Source: Bartonella sp. B1099
GTDB lineage: Bacteria > Pseudomonadota > Alphaproteobacteria > Rhizobiales > Rhizobiaceae
DNA length: 64,000 bases
Direction of reading: 5' to 3'
Assembly (NCBI RefSeq): GCF_944801835.1
Contig: NZ_CALYLN010000001.1
Coordinates: forward strand, 590,001-654,000
Shown here: positions 17,748 through 27,262 of the stretch, one piece after another
Layout: each line of letters begins with the position of its first letter
Position numbering within the stretch: the stretch's first letter is position 1
Program-made: the position numbers and the translations under genes
Notes under the pieces: generated by a model
What the model was told of the DNA's origin: nothing
Databases searched by the model: none
The model's input: only the letters and a program-made list of their open reading frames with translations

Positions 17748-19110
17748 TTACCTGAGAATTTTTGCTGGTGCTGTTCCCCAAAAATTTTTGCGATTTTCAA
17801 CAGACTTTTCAACGGTCAACACATCAAAAAGTGCCATATTGATACCAAAACAAATTGCTTGAAGTTTATCGAATGATAAATCCTGAAGGCGACACTGTTT
17901 TCTTTCTGCCAATGCTACAGCACGCTCTGTTATATGATGTGCCTCACGAAAAGTAATCCCTAATGCGGAGACAAGCCAATCAGCAAAATCCGTAGTTGTT
18001 ACATACCCTAAATCCGCTGCTTGTTTCATGGCTTTTTTATTCACTTCCAAATCAGCAACCATCCCTATCATCGCTGTCAATGATAAGTCCAAACTCAAAG
18101 CCCCATTAAACATATATTCTTTATCTTCTTATATATCCTTTAAATAAGCAAGCGGTAATCCTTTCATCATCGTCAACAATCCTATAAGCGCACTATTTAA
18201 TCGACCTGCTTTCGCCCTTACCAACTCTGCTGTATCAGAATTTCTCTTTTTTAGCATAATAGATAAATCTCTTGAAAAGGCACCTGACAAACGAATAAAA
18301 TAAAACTGTTCACTTAACCAAAGAATGATTTTTTCTGCTAAACGCGAAAGATGCATTGTACAAAGAGCACCAGCCCTTAAAAATTTCAATGTAAAGTTAC
18401 GGTTAAAAACACGATCAATTGAATTGCCTATAGATTTTCGGGAACCTAGCTTTTTTTGTCATAAAGAGATCAATCGGAAAACATGCCCCTGCCAAAACCA
18501 CAGCCTCCAAAGTCGATTCATTCATTCGCTTAATAGCACCAGACATCCGCGATAAATCGCAACCAAACATTTCAACATATGCCATCCTCTAATGACTCCA
18601 TATTACGGGTTGAACCAATTGTAAATGCGTAAAGCTTGGCAAAAAGGTCTTAACATGTTTTTCTGCAAGAGCAAGCAATTGCTTTATAAACGCCTTTAAG
18701 GCTTGTGCTACTTTCTGCACTGCTTCACGAACGCATAACCGAAAATCAACAGCCACTTGATCATTGCGTGCATGCGCCATATGCAAATGCCCAGCACCAC
18801 GACCAATCAACGCGCTTAATCGCGCTTCAATATTCATATGAGATATTTTTAAGCGTTCGTGAAAAAACAAATGTACCTTCTTTAATTTCTTTGAGAATAA
18901 TTTTAAACTATGAGAAATTTTTTCATAATCAGACTGTAAAATAATCTTTGTTTGCGCTAATATCACAGCATGAGAGAGCGAACCTTCAATATATTGCCGA
19001 TAGAATTTTTGTTCAATATCAATTAAGGTGTTCATTTCTTCCATAACGGCAGCAAATTCTGCAATAAACCGCCCCACACACATTTGGTTCTTTACCTTCT
19101 CATCGATCAT
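17748..19110 (-). pseudogene. argH: Argininosuccinate lyase, inactivated by multiple lesions
   Basis: The whole gene can be followed on the minus strand in pieces. 19110-18589 gives the N-terminal third (CVGRFIAEFAAVMEEMN..., HMNIEARLSALIGRGAGHLH, MAHARNDQVAVDFRL, ...THLQLVQPVIW). 18587-18420 gives [20 protein letters not shown] and [10 protein letters not shown]. 18389-18129 gives GALCTMHLSRLAEKIILW and the signature region, where the usual GSSxMPQKRNPD has become DLSIMLKKRNSD. 18113-17748 gives the C-terminal part (TTDFADWLVSALGITFREAH, ending GTAPAKILR). Frame changes and a stop separate the pieces. It would have split argininosuccinate into arginine and fumarate. The neighbours lptM and lysA remain intact. 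Confidence 0.9.
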
Positions 19111-19142
19111 ATTTTAAAAACACCCATAAAAAGGATAAAATC

Positions 19143-19835
19143 ATGATTCCTCAAAGTGTTAATAGCCAAAAGAAGAAAAACAAAAAGAAGATAATCTTTA
19201 TCGCATCTTTTTTTATTATTTTGGTTGGTGTCAGTTTATACGCAATAAAAAATCATCATGACAAGAAGGTCTCTTCTTTTGCCAACACTTTTTCAAAAGA
19301 AAAGACCGAAAAGATACAAAACAAAAAAATGATGACAATCCAAAAAGCCGCAACAGGCTTTTTTGCTCACATGCGATTTATGGATACACCCTTAGATATG
19401 AACACTCTCTCTTTCAAAGATATTCAAGGAAAAGACCACACACTTGCTGAATTTAACGGAAAACCGATACTTATCAATCTATGGGCTATCTGGTGCGTAC
19501 CCTGCCGCACAGAAATGCCGGAACTTGCGCAATTAAAACGCGAATTGGGTGGAGAAAACTTTGATGTCGTAGCGATTAATATCGATAAAGCCGCTTCTGT
19601 GGAAAAAATTCAGCAATTTTTGCAAGATATTCATGCTGATAATTTAGTCTACTATCGCGATGAAACCATGAGTATCTTCAACGACATGAGAAAACAAGGA
19701 CTTGCTTTAGGACTCCCCATCACATTTCTCATTGATAAAAAGGGTTATCTGATTGCTTCCTATAATGGGGCAGCGCCATGGGCCAATGATGAAGCCAAAG
19801 CACTTATCAAAGCTGTCATAAAAGAAGCACAATAA
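19143..19835 (+). CDS. tlpA: TlpA-type membrane-anchored thiol-disulfide oxidoreductase
   Basis: 230 residues. An N-terminal Lys-rich start and one membrane helix (about 16-35) tether a thioredoxin-fold domain in the periplasm. The active site is WCVPC (Cys118, Cys121), preceded by NLWAIWC and followed by the cis-Pro region LGLPITFLIDKKG. TlpA proteins reduce periplasmic disulfides, for example in cytochrome oxidase maturation. The gene is divergent from argH, as in related genomes, 32 bp from the argH start. It begins at an ATG after AAAAGGATAAAATC. It appears intact and is the last backbone gene before the accessory insert. Confidence 0.85.
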   Translation: MIPQSVNSQKKKNKKKIIFIASFFIILVGVSLYAIKNHHDKKVSSFANTFSKEKTEKIQNKKMMTIQKAATGFFAHMRFMDTPLDMNTLSFKDIQGKDHTLAEFNGKPILINLWAIWCVPCRTEMPELAQLKRELGGENFDVVAINIDKAASVEKIQQFLQDIHADNLVYYRDETMSIFNDMRKQGLALGLPITFLIDKKGYLIASYNGAAPWANDEAKALIKAVIKEAQ

Positions 19836-20033
19836 TCTAATAACCACGTCTTTTTAAACGTTGTATAACGAGATCCAATGCCGATAAATGCGGTATTATT
19901 TAGCAGTTGCACGAAGATTTTACCGATTGATTTTATTTAAAATCCTACAAATTTTAAATTGTGGAATTTGTTTTAGTTAATTTTATAAAGTAGAAAAATA
20001 TTATATTAAGTGGAAATAAAAATATAAAGGAAA

Positions 20034-20905
20034 TTACTCTTTGTGCTTCCAATGCACATCAACGGCATTGATAGTCAACTTTTCCACTACAGCTTGATCT
20101 AACCAGTTTGTTAATGCACCACATACTGATACCATATGACTTTTTATCATTGCATTGCTAAGATGATTATTACATTCTAAAACCAGTTTGGTAAGTCCAA
20201 TAGCTATGAAATAGCGGTTTTTTGAAGCGAGAAAAATACGACTCTGCTTGATTATTAGTAATGCCTGAATCACTGCAATATTCGTATTTATGATTGACAG
20301 TACGTAGGTGTAATAAGGCATCAATGCAGTATAGGCATTACTTTTATCAGTATTGATGCGTGAACTCCGTTTGATAAATTTATCGGCAAATTGCTTAACG
20401 ACAGGCCGCATTACACTGCGAACGGTAAAAATGTGGTTATGCTTTCCTCCACAATGCAAAGTATTTTAATTTTTTTCAAAGGAATAATATTCACGTGCCG
20501 CAATCACACAACGTTTATCGGAATTCTCATTTTCTTTTAGATGATTGTCGATGCAGTTGGTTCTCTAGTTAGCTTTGCGTTAGACGAGATGAACGTAAGC
20601 GCCACCCACATCAACTTCATTAGCAAGTAATTTTATATCACGTTTTTCAAAATAAGACTTTTCTAAATTTATGGAGTAATCTGAAATTTGAGCGATAATT
20701 CTTCATATCAGAAAAACGGTATAGCTGTAATGCTGAAATTTCTTTGGCTGCATTCACAAATTAAGCAAACATAACAAACAGGTTTGAATCGGTTTCTTGT
20801 GGTTAGCAGAAATTGTACCTGACGTAACAGAAAATGTGTGCTTGCAATGTTTTCTGCACCATTACTTGCGAGTAGAAATCCAATAGACTTTAAATTGTAT
20901 ACCAT
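20034..20905 (-). pseudogene. IS1595/ISXO2-family transposase remnant
   Basis: Read on the minus strand, pieces in successive frames follow the order of an IS1595-family (ISXO2-like DDE) transposase. At about 20800-20905 there is a Cys pair (RFKPVCYVCLIC) like the zinc-ribbon N-terminus. At about 20680-20750 comes AKEISALQLYRFSD and then FRLLHKFRK. At about 20585-20625 comes NEVDVGGAYVHLV, the DDE-type 'EVDxxYVGG' region. At about 20490-20550 comes DNHLKENENSDKRCVIAARE, and from 20459 down to 20034 the C-terminal part with KFIKRSSRINTDKSNAYTAL. Stops and frameshifts make it inactive. I could not find terminal inverted repeats by eye. It sits immediately upstream of the restriction-modification gene and may mark how that gene arrived. 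Confidence 0.65.
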
Positions 20906-21218
20906 ATTTCGTATAGACTACATTTTCCTTGCCTCCTCATCTCAATTTACAAAAAACAAATCAAACACTCCTTCATGAAATAGCCTACTATCTGCATTCA
21001 AGAAAATGTTTTGGCTTGGGATGAAATGAGGAAATGTTGTGCCATAGTTGCGATAAACTCTATAAACATATAAAAGATGCGTTTGCGATTTGGTTTAAAG
21101 AAATCACTGAAAAACAATAAATAAAGAACACCCCTAAAGACAAAAATTAAGAACAAAAACCATCTTCATAAAAAAGTGATTTTCATTTAACAGTAAAATC
21201 ATCAAATAAGGATAATAA
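20906..21218. promoter_or_regulatory. Upstream region of the restriction-modification gene
   Basis: 313 bp of AT-rich sequence between the IS remnant and the restriction-modification gene. A short open stretch ending at 21118-21120 encodes MLCHSCDKLYKHIKDAFA and then IWFKEITEKQ without an obvious start; its nature is unknown. A good ribosome-binding AAGGA at 21209-21213 precedes the ATG at 21219. Confidence 0.4.
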
Positions 21219-24200
21219 ATGAATATTAATTTAAACACATTAGAAAGTGTCTTTAATAATAAAGATTTTATATCAGAACTAGAAAAAATTACTCAAAAAG
21301 TAAAAGAAGACGCTTCTACAGCACCTAATGAAAAAACTATTGAAACAAGATTCGATAACTATTTATATGCGTTATTTGAGCGATTTTTTAGTGAACTAGA
21401 CTTTGAATATAAACCAATTAAGGAAAAAAATATTGTAACATTTAAATCTGGTCGAGTTGATACTGCTCTTGCTAATGTTTTAATTGAATTTAAACAGCCC
21501 AGCAAATTATCATCAGATAAAGATAAAAAAAACGCTATAAAACAGTTACTGAACTACCTCAAAGGTGAAAATGAAAATCACATTTTAAAGTCTTTTGGCT
21601 TACTCACAGATGGGGAAATCTGTTATATTATTACTATTGATAATAATGGAATTTTACGTCAAGAAAATTTTACTTCAATTACAAGTAATCACTACGCAAG
21701 ACTAATTAAAGCTATCGTGGGACTTAATCAAAAAACTTTTGATTCTACAGCTTTAATAGATGATTTTTCTCCCACAACTAACTCACCGATTAGAAATTTA
21801 TCCCTGCTGTTATATAAAACAATTAACGATTCAGCAACAGAAAAAACCCAAATGCTACTAAAGGAATGGAAAAATTTATTTAAATTATCACATAATGACC
21901 ATTCTCAACAAAAAGATATTATTAAACGTAAAAAAGCTCTTGGTGATTATCTTTCATTATCATTAGAAAATGTTGAAAGTGAATACAATGCTCTATTTTC
22001 TTTACAAACAGCATATTCTATTTTGATCAAATTAATAGCATTCAAAGTTGTATCCCAAGTTAAATTTGATGATTCTTTAGTAAATTATGCAGAAATGCTT
22101 AACGCTGACTCACATTCATTACAAGCAAAAATGATGGAATTAGAGTCTGGATCAATTATTAGAGATTACGGAGTGCAAAATTTATTAGAGGGAGACTTCT
22201 TTTCATGGTATTCAACTAAATTTCAATGGAATAATGAAATTGCAGTAAGTATTAAATTAATTATACAAAAATTAAATAAATATACTACATTTGATTTCTT
22301 TAATTCTCAGGTAAAAGCTAAAGATTTTTTTAAAAATCTTTATCAAACTGTTATGCCTTCACCTGTACGTCATGCATTAGGTGAATATTATACGCCGTAT
22401 TGGTTAGCAAATCATATTGCTCATAAGACAATAACAATGCAAAATTTAAAACAAAGTAATAAATGGCGTTCACTAGATCCTACTTGTGGTTCAGGAACTT
22501 TTATAACCGCCTTGATTAACCAATTAATTCGTTCTTTACCAAAAGATATGGATAAAGGAGATATTCTAAGAGAAATAACATCCAGGGTTGTTGGTATTGA
22601 CTTAAATCCATTAGCTGTACTAACGGCGAGAGTAAATTATTTTCTCAATATATCACAATTTATGACTTTTGACTCGGAAATAGAAATACCAATCTATTCA
22701 GGGGATGCTGCTTATACCCCAGAATTAGTTGTTTTAGATAATGTGGAGTTTATAAAATATTCCCTTAATACAAATATCCCAACTTCAAATCAAGATGATA
22801 TGACTTTTCCTGTTTATTTTCCTGAAGTTGGTTTAAGAAATTTAAAGAAATTTTCTCGCTGTATGATTGACATAGAGTTAGATATACAATTGTTAAACGC
22901 AAAAGCTGTATTTAATAGATTAAAAGTGTTAATTCCTGAAGAATATAAAGAAATTCATATAATAAATAAAAAATTACAAGAGTTAGCTGATAATTTTGTT
23001 AGATTTGAAAAAAATAATTGGAATGGAATCTGGGCTAGGATCATAACTAATTATTTAACAACATCTAAAATAGGTATGTTTGATATTGTGGTAGGTAATC
23101 CACCTTGGGTGGATTGGAAAAATCTACCATCACATTATCGAGAAAAAATTAAATCTCTTGGTATAACAAAAACTATATTTTCAGGTGATGCCAGAACTGG
23201 AGGAATAAATCTTAATGTCGCAGCATTAATAACGAATGTAGTAGCAAGTAATTGGTTAGATCCTAAAGGTGTTATGGGGCTATTGATGCCTGACACTTTT
23301 TTAGTTCAAAAAACTTATGAAGGTTATCGTAATTTATTATTAACAAATAATGAAAAAGCCTATTTTTTAGGTTTTGATGACTGGACTAAAGCAGGCAATC
23401 CTTTTGAAGGAGTAATGCAAAAATTTTATACTTATTATTTCACAAAACAAATTCAAGATTACCAAAAAGGCTTAAAAATATATAAATACACTAAAAATAG
23501 GAATATAAATACTAAGACTGAATTACTTAACATAGAAGAAACATTCAAAATAACTAACGGTAAAGTTATTCAGCCCAATAATGGAAGCACTAATTTCTTA
23601 ACATTTTATGATGAAGATAATCATGCTATTAATACTGAAAAAGTTAAATTGATTGCATTAAAACCATCAGATTATAGAGGTAGAGAAGGGGTTGAAGTTT
23701 ATCCTTTAGAGTTAATGCTTTATGAATATATTAAAAATGGTGTGCGTACAGAAAATGAGGTTACATTAAGAAATGCACAGTTCAAAAAATCTAAATTTAA
23801 AGTTAGTCCAATGCATGTATTTGTTGAAAAAAAATATCTACATCCTTTGATTAGAGGAGTAGATATTACGCCTTTTCATATAAATAGTAAATTTATTGTA
23901 CCATTTGCGTATGATAAAAATGTAAGCAAACGAGTAGCTATAGATGAGTTATCTCTAAGAGAAAATTCTCCCAAACTATTTAAACATTTTATAGCTTATA
24001 AAGAAATTTTTGAAGCCCAAAATCCTTATAGTAAAAAAATTATTAACGGCAAAAATGTCCCATTTTACTCATTAGCAAGAGTTGGGGATTATACTTTTGC
24101 ACCTTATCATGTTGCTTTTAGAGATAATACAAAGAATGTTGCTAGTATAGCCAAACCTTTAATGATGCCGTGGGGGGAATTAAAGCCTCCTGTATTTCAA

Positions 24201-24515
24201 AATCATGCAGTAACTATATCTCAAAGACCTGATGGTTCTTATATTAGTTTAGATGAAGCGTATTATATTGCAGGAATAATAAATGCTGATATAGTGAGCA
24301 ATTTTGTGAAAATATCATCTGATGGCCGATCCTTCCCTATAAATCCGCGGTATCAAATACCTCTTTATGGTTTAAATGGTATTAAGGATTATCAAGATAA
24401 AATTGCGACTTTATCTAAAATAGCTCATGAGAAACATAATGATAAACAGGCAATCACTCGAATTAAAAGTGATATAAGCATTATTTATTTAGATATGTTA
24501 GATAAATTAGCCTAA
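21219..24515 (+). CDS. Fused type II (IIG/IIL-like) restriction-modification enzyme
   Basis: 1098 residues in one chain. The N-terminal part carries GRVDTALANVLIEFKQ, a PD-(D/E)xK-type nuclease signature with Asp81, Glu90 and Lys92. A helical linker follows. The adenine-N6 methyltransferase core has GEYYTPYWLA (388-397), the SAM-binding LDPTCGSGTF (419-428), GIDLNPLA (459-466) and the catalytic NPPW (627-630). A region of about 100 residues with no obvious motif lies between the last two. From about 780 to the end lies a probable target-recognition domain (for example HPLIRGVDITPF, DEAYYIAGIINADIV). This is the layout of Eco57I-like enzymes that cut and methylate from one polypeptide. It is more AT-rich than its neighbours and lies between an IS remnant and a terminator, interrupting the backbone between tlpA and yaiI, so transfer is likely. 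The target sequence is unknown. Confidence 0.85.
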   Translation: MNINLNTLESVFNNKDFISELEKITQKVKEDASTAPNEKTIETRFDNYLYALFERFFSELDFEYKPIKEKNIVTFKSGRVDTALANVLIEFKQPSKLSSDKDKKNAIKQLLNYLKGENENHILKSFGLLTDGEICYIITIDNNGILRQENFTSITSNHYARLIKAIVGLNQKTFDSTALIDDFSPTTNSPIRNLSLLLYKTINDSATEKTQMLLKEWKNLFKLSHNDHSQQKDIIKRKKALGDYLSLSLENVESEYNALFSLQTAYSILIKLIAFKVVSQVKFDDSLVNYAEMLNADSHSLQAKMMELESGSIIRDYGVQNLLEGDFFSWYSTKFQWNNEIAVSIKLIIQKLNKYTTFDFFNSQVKAKDFFKNLYQTVMPSPVRHALGEYYTPYWLANHIAHKTITMQNLKQSNKWRSLDPTCGSGTFITALINQLIRSLPKDMDKGDILREITSRVVGIDLNPLAVLTARVNYFLNISQFMTFDSEIEIPIYSGDAAYTPELVVLDNVEFIKYSLNTNIPTSNQDDMTFPVYFPEVGLRNLKKFSRCMIDIELDIQLLNAKAVFNRLKVLIPEEYKEIHIINKKLQELADNFVRFEKNNWNGIWARIITNYLTTSKIGMFDIVVGNPPWVDWKNLPSHYREKIKSLGITKTIFSGDARTGGINLNVAALITNVVASNWLDPKGVMGLLMPDTFLVQKTYEGYRNLLLTNNEKAYFLGFDDWTKAGNPFEGVMQKFYTYYFTKQIQDYQKGLKIYKYTKNRNINTKTELLNIEETFKITNGKVIQPNNGSTNFLTFYDEDNHAINTEKVKLIALKPSDYRGREGVEVYPLELMLYEYIKNGVRTENEVTLRNAQFKKSKFKVSPMHVFVEKKYLHPLIRGVDITPFHINSKFIVPFAYDKNVSKRVAIDELSLRENSPKLFKHFIAYKEIFEAQNPYSKKIINGKNVPFYSLARVGDYTFAPYHVAFRDNTKNVASIAKPLMMPWGELKPPVFQNHAVTISQRPDGSYISLDEAYYIAGIINADIVSNFVKISSDGRSFPINPRYQIPLYGLNGIKDYQDKIATLSKIAHEKHNDKQAITRIKSDISIIYLDMLDKLA

Positions 24516-24518
24516 TTA

Positions 24519-24545
24519 ATACAAAATAGGCTTGTTATTTTGTAT
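24519..24545 (+). terminator. AU-rich hairpin after the restriction-modification gene
   Basis: A perfect ten-base inverted repeat, ATACAAAATA / TATTTTGTAT, with a 7-nt loop begins three bases after the stop codon. The stem is weak and no strong T run follows, so terminator function is only probable. Confidence 0.4.
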
Positions 24546-24715
24546 CTAATCATTTATCGTGTACCGATATTCTAAACGTTTGTTTTGAAGCTTGGTTCAT
24601 ACTTTAAAGGCAGTCCAAAGAGGCTGCTTTTTGTGTATTCGTAATTATGTTATTATTTTATTCAAATAAATTTTTTCCTAAAAATTCAGCTATTTTACAT
24701 TATAATATATAAGAA

Positions 24716-24741
24716 AAGGCTCTATCTGAAAATAGAGCCTT
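24716..24741 (-). terminator. Rho-independent terminator downstream of yaiI
   Basis: A perfect ten-base-pair stem, AAGGCTCTAT / ATAGAGCCTT, with a 6-nt loop. On the minus strand it is followed by TTCTTATATAT, as expected for a terminator of the yaiI unit. On the plus strand it closes the accessory insert after the restriction-modification gene, so it may act in both directions. Confidence 0.65.
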
Positions 24742-24767
24742 AAATAAATCACTATAAAATCAAGGAC

Positions 24768-25220
24768 TTATGCAAATTCTACATAATACCGTAAAAATAT
24801 AGAACAATCTTTGTAACAAAAAGAATAGAGAGCTCCTATTATATAGCCCTGCTCTCGCAAATTTTCCATCAAATTGCGCATGACTAAAGCTTGGCCGATT
24901 GAATTGTCATTAAAAATACGCCCCGTTGGCGAAAGACAAAGCCCCCCAGACCTTACAACCCTTGCAGCTAAAAGGATATCACTGGTAATAACGATACTCG
25001 CCTCATGCACATGGTCGACAATCCAATCATCAGCCTTATCAAGCCCATCAGAAACAACGATTCTTTCAATGAGTTCTTCTTGGGGAAGAGAAAGAAAACG
25101 GTTTGCGACAATAAATGTTTTAAGCTGATAACGATTCATAACACGATAAATTTCAGCTTTTACAGGACAGGCATCCGCATCAACCAATAAAGTAATGGCT
25201 GGTCTTATTCCTTGCCCCAT
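24768..25220 (-). CDS. YaiI/YqxD (DUF188) family protein with divergent C-terminus
   Basis: About 150 residues from the ATG at 25220. Longer TTG or GTG starts reach 25274, where TTG overlaps the stop of the upstream gene. The N-terminal LLVDADACPVKAEIYRV and the blocks VVSDGLDKADDWIVDHV and SDILLAARVVRSGG are the conserved PIN-like acidic core of DUF188 proteins, whose function is unknown. The part after MENLREQG is unusual: family members normally end in a Gly/Pro-rich stretch and a conserved 'DRSxFLxxLD', whereas here it reads IIGALYSFCYKDCSIFLRYY. The last 25 residues therefore look decayed or replaced. The gene is next to the accessory insert and overlaps or abuts the BrkB gene. Confidence 0.75.
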   Translation of the reverse strand: MGQGIRPAITLLVDADACPVKAEIYRVMNRYQLKTFIVANRFLSLPQEELIERIVVSDGLDKADDWIVDHVHEASIVITSDILLAARVVRSGGLCLSPTGRIFNDNSIGQALVMRNLMENLREQGYIIGALYSFCYKDCSIFLRYYVEFA

Positions 25221-25270
25221 CTTTTGTCTTTCATAGGATCCACAGGTTTTTTCATTCACCGAAACAATTG

Positions 25271-26107
25271 TCAATAATTGCGATAAAACATGATTGCAGC
25301 GTTTATTTCACCCCCCAAAATAAAAATTGCACTTAGTATATAAAGAAAGATAATGGCAACCATAATAGATGCTAACCCCGCATAAGTTGAAATATAATCA
25401 AACATCGTTAAATATTGCGCAAAAGCAAGAGAAGCCATAAACCATACAAACATTGTCACCACAATCCCTGGTAAAATATCTATAAATTTCCGCTGTCCTG
25501 CTGGAAGCCATTTATGAACAATCAAAAGACTCACAAATAAAATAACGACAGCAATTGTATACCGCCATAAACGAATGATCCCAATATATTCAGTCATAAA
25601 AAAAGAATGATTTTGCATAATTTTGATCAACAAAGGCGCTAAAATCAATAAAAAGCTCATCACAACAAGACCAAAAGCGCCAAGGATCACAAAAAACAAA
25701 CTTTGAAAACGACAAAACAATAAACTCCGTTGATCCGTCACACGGTAAGCTTTATTCAAAGCTGTACGCAAAGCCTCTATTCCATTAGAAGCAAAATAAG
25801 CCGCTCCAATAACAGAAAGCGTCAACACACCTCCTTGATGAAGGGTTAAAACATTGACAATTTCCTGCGATAAAGGCTCAGCAATGACATCAGGCAATAA
25901 CTGTACGAGCGCTTTAATTTTTTGCGGTGTATAGGTAAAAGCCCCAAGAAAACGAGCAAAAGATGTTCCAAAAATAAAAAAAGGGAAAAATGCTAAAAGA
26001 CCTGACAGCGCAACATGGCTTGCGAAAGCACTCCCACTATCACGCCAATAATGACTTATTGCGTCACCAAAAATACGATAGCCATACCAAAAGATATTCC
26101 TAAACAA
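25271..26107 (-). CDS. YihY/BrkB-family inner-membrane protein
   Basis: 278 residues, mostly hydrophobic, with about six membrane helices. The family stretches are visible: ASHVALSGLLAFFPFFIF, YFASNGIEALRTALNKAY, and the C-terminal YAGLASIMVAIIFLYILSAI followed by FILGGEIN. The family was once called RNase BN, but its members are membrane proteins, probably transporters, of unsettled function. The longest frame begins with TTG at 26107 and there is no good ribosome site, so the true N-terminus may be damaged or lie elsewhere. It is upstream of yaiI in the same unit. Confidence 0.8.
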   Translation of the reverse strand: MFRNIFWYGYRIFGDAISHYWRDSGSAFASHVALSGLLAFFPFFIFGTSFARFLGAFTYTPQKIKALVQLLPDVIAEPLSQEIVNVLTLHQGGVLTLSVIGAAYFASNGIEALRTALNKAYRVTDQRSLLFCRFQSLFFVILGAFGLVVMSFLLILAPLLIKIMQNHSFFMTEYIGIIRLWRYTIAVVILFVSLLIVHKWLPAGQRKFIDILPGIVVTMFVWFMASLAFAQYLTMFDYISTYAGLASIMVAIIFLYILSAIFILGGEINAAIMFYRNY

Positions 26108-27262
26108 ACCTCAATACTTTCTGGTAATATCCTTTTTTTCAGTTATCTCACACTTTATAAAAACCATCAAAACTTTAAAAACAAACATTTTTTATGTATA
26201 GAGGGCAATAATCCATGTGGTCAAGCCTCACCCTCTTCAAAAACTGAAAAGCCAACAAAGTTTACCAATCAAATTGTTTTCTGTTTAGAGTTTTTTATTT
26301 TATATTGAGAGCTCCGCTCCATTAAAGAACACAAAAAATAAAATCTGAGGAAAAGATCTTTCCATGAGTGCTTCTTCACGTTTTAACGCTTAAATGCAAA
26401 GAGAATAGATGAAAGTGAGTTTTTATATTTACGCCTTTATATATTTTTCTCAAATAAAGTTTTTCGCCACTTCAAAAGAGCAATCAATCAGATAGAATAT
26501 TTCCACTCCAAACAAGCACATAAAAGCTAAACAACGAATACACTGAATCATATTAATATTTTTTTTAAACATGTTGCTCCATGAGATTTGAATATTCGTT
26601 TACAATTGACAGAAAAAGTACAAACTTTAGGAAAAAACAACATCATAAAATGAAAAATATACTTATCATCGATTGGAGAATGCCTCTCTGTTTTTTATAA
26701 AACATTTTACGAGACAACACCCATAATACAACCTATCCTTGCATTGATTTACAGGCATTCATACAAAATCCCTCTCCCTGAAAAATCCTTCGCAAATCTC
26801 TTGATTATATTCGTAAAAATCAAATTGATGGGGCTATAATTCTTGGCTCGATGATGTGAAGAATAATACCATAGAAGCATTTTATAGGTCTTTACCATCA
26901 GCAATACAAACAATTATTGAACAAAGCCTTTATCTTTCAAAAAAAATGATTTCTTTCCTTTTACAGACGTAATTAATAAGAATTGCATGTCCATTGATAT
27001 GAAATAAATTGAACTTGAAGCATATCTCTTTTCGCTCTCATTTATGCGAATTGGCTAACCAAAACAACAAGCGTCCCTCTGAGAATGCAAAAACCATTTT
27101 GGAGCACAGGGTTGGAGATAAAGGTAAGCAGCGCCACTTATTCGTCGTACAAACAACAGAGAACAGCGCCGTATCTTCATCACAACGAACAATTAAAAAA
27201 AGCAGATACCTAAGAAGCATGATAAGAATGAGCAAAACAACAGCACAAAATTCAAAAATCTC
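26108..27262. other. Long gap with one stop-interrupted, coding-like stretch
   Basis: Nothing is recognised at 26108-26570. From about 26580 to 26960 on the plus strand, short open pieces in more than one frame (for example SLDYIRKNQIDGAIILGS near 26800-26855, followed by a stop) look like a decayed gene I cannot name. An 85-codon frame at 27009-27266 starts with TTG, overlaps the end of tyrC and resembles nothing known. Confidence 0.35.
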
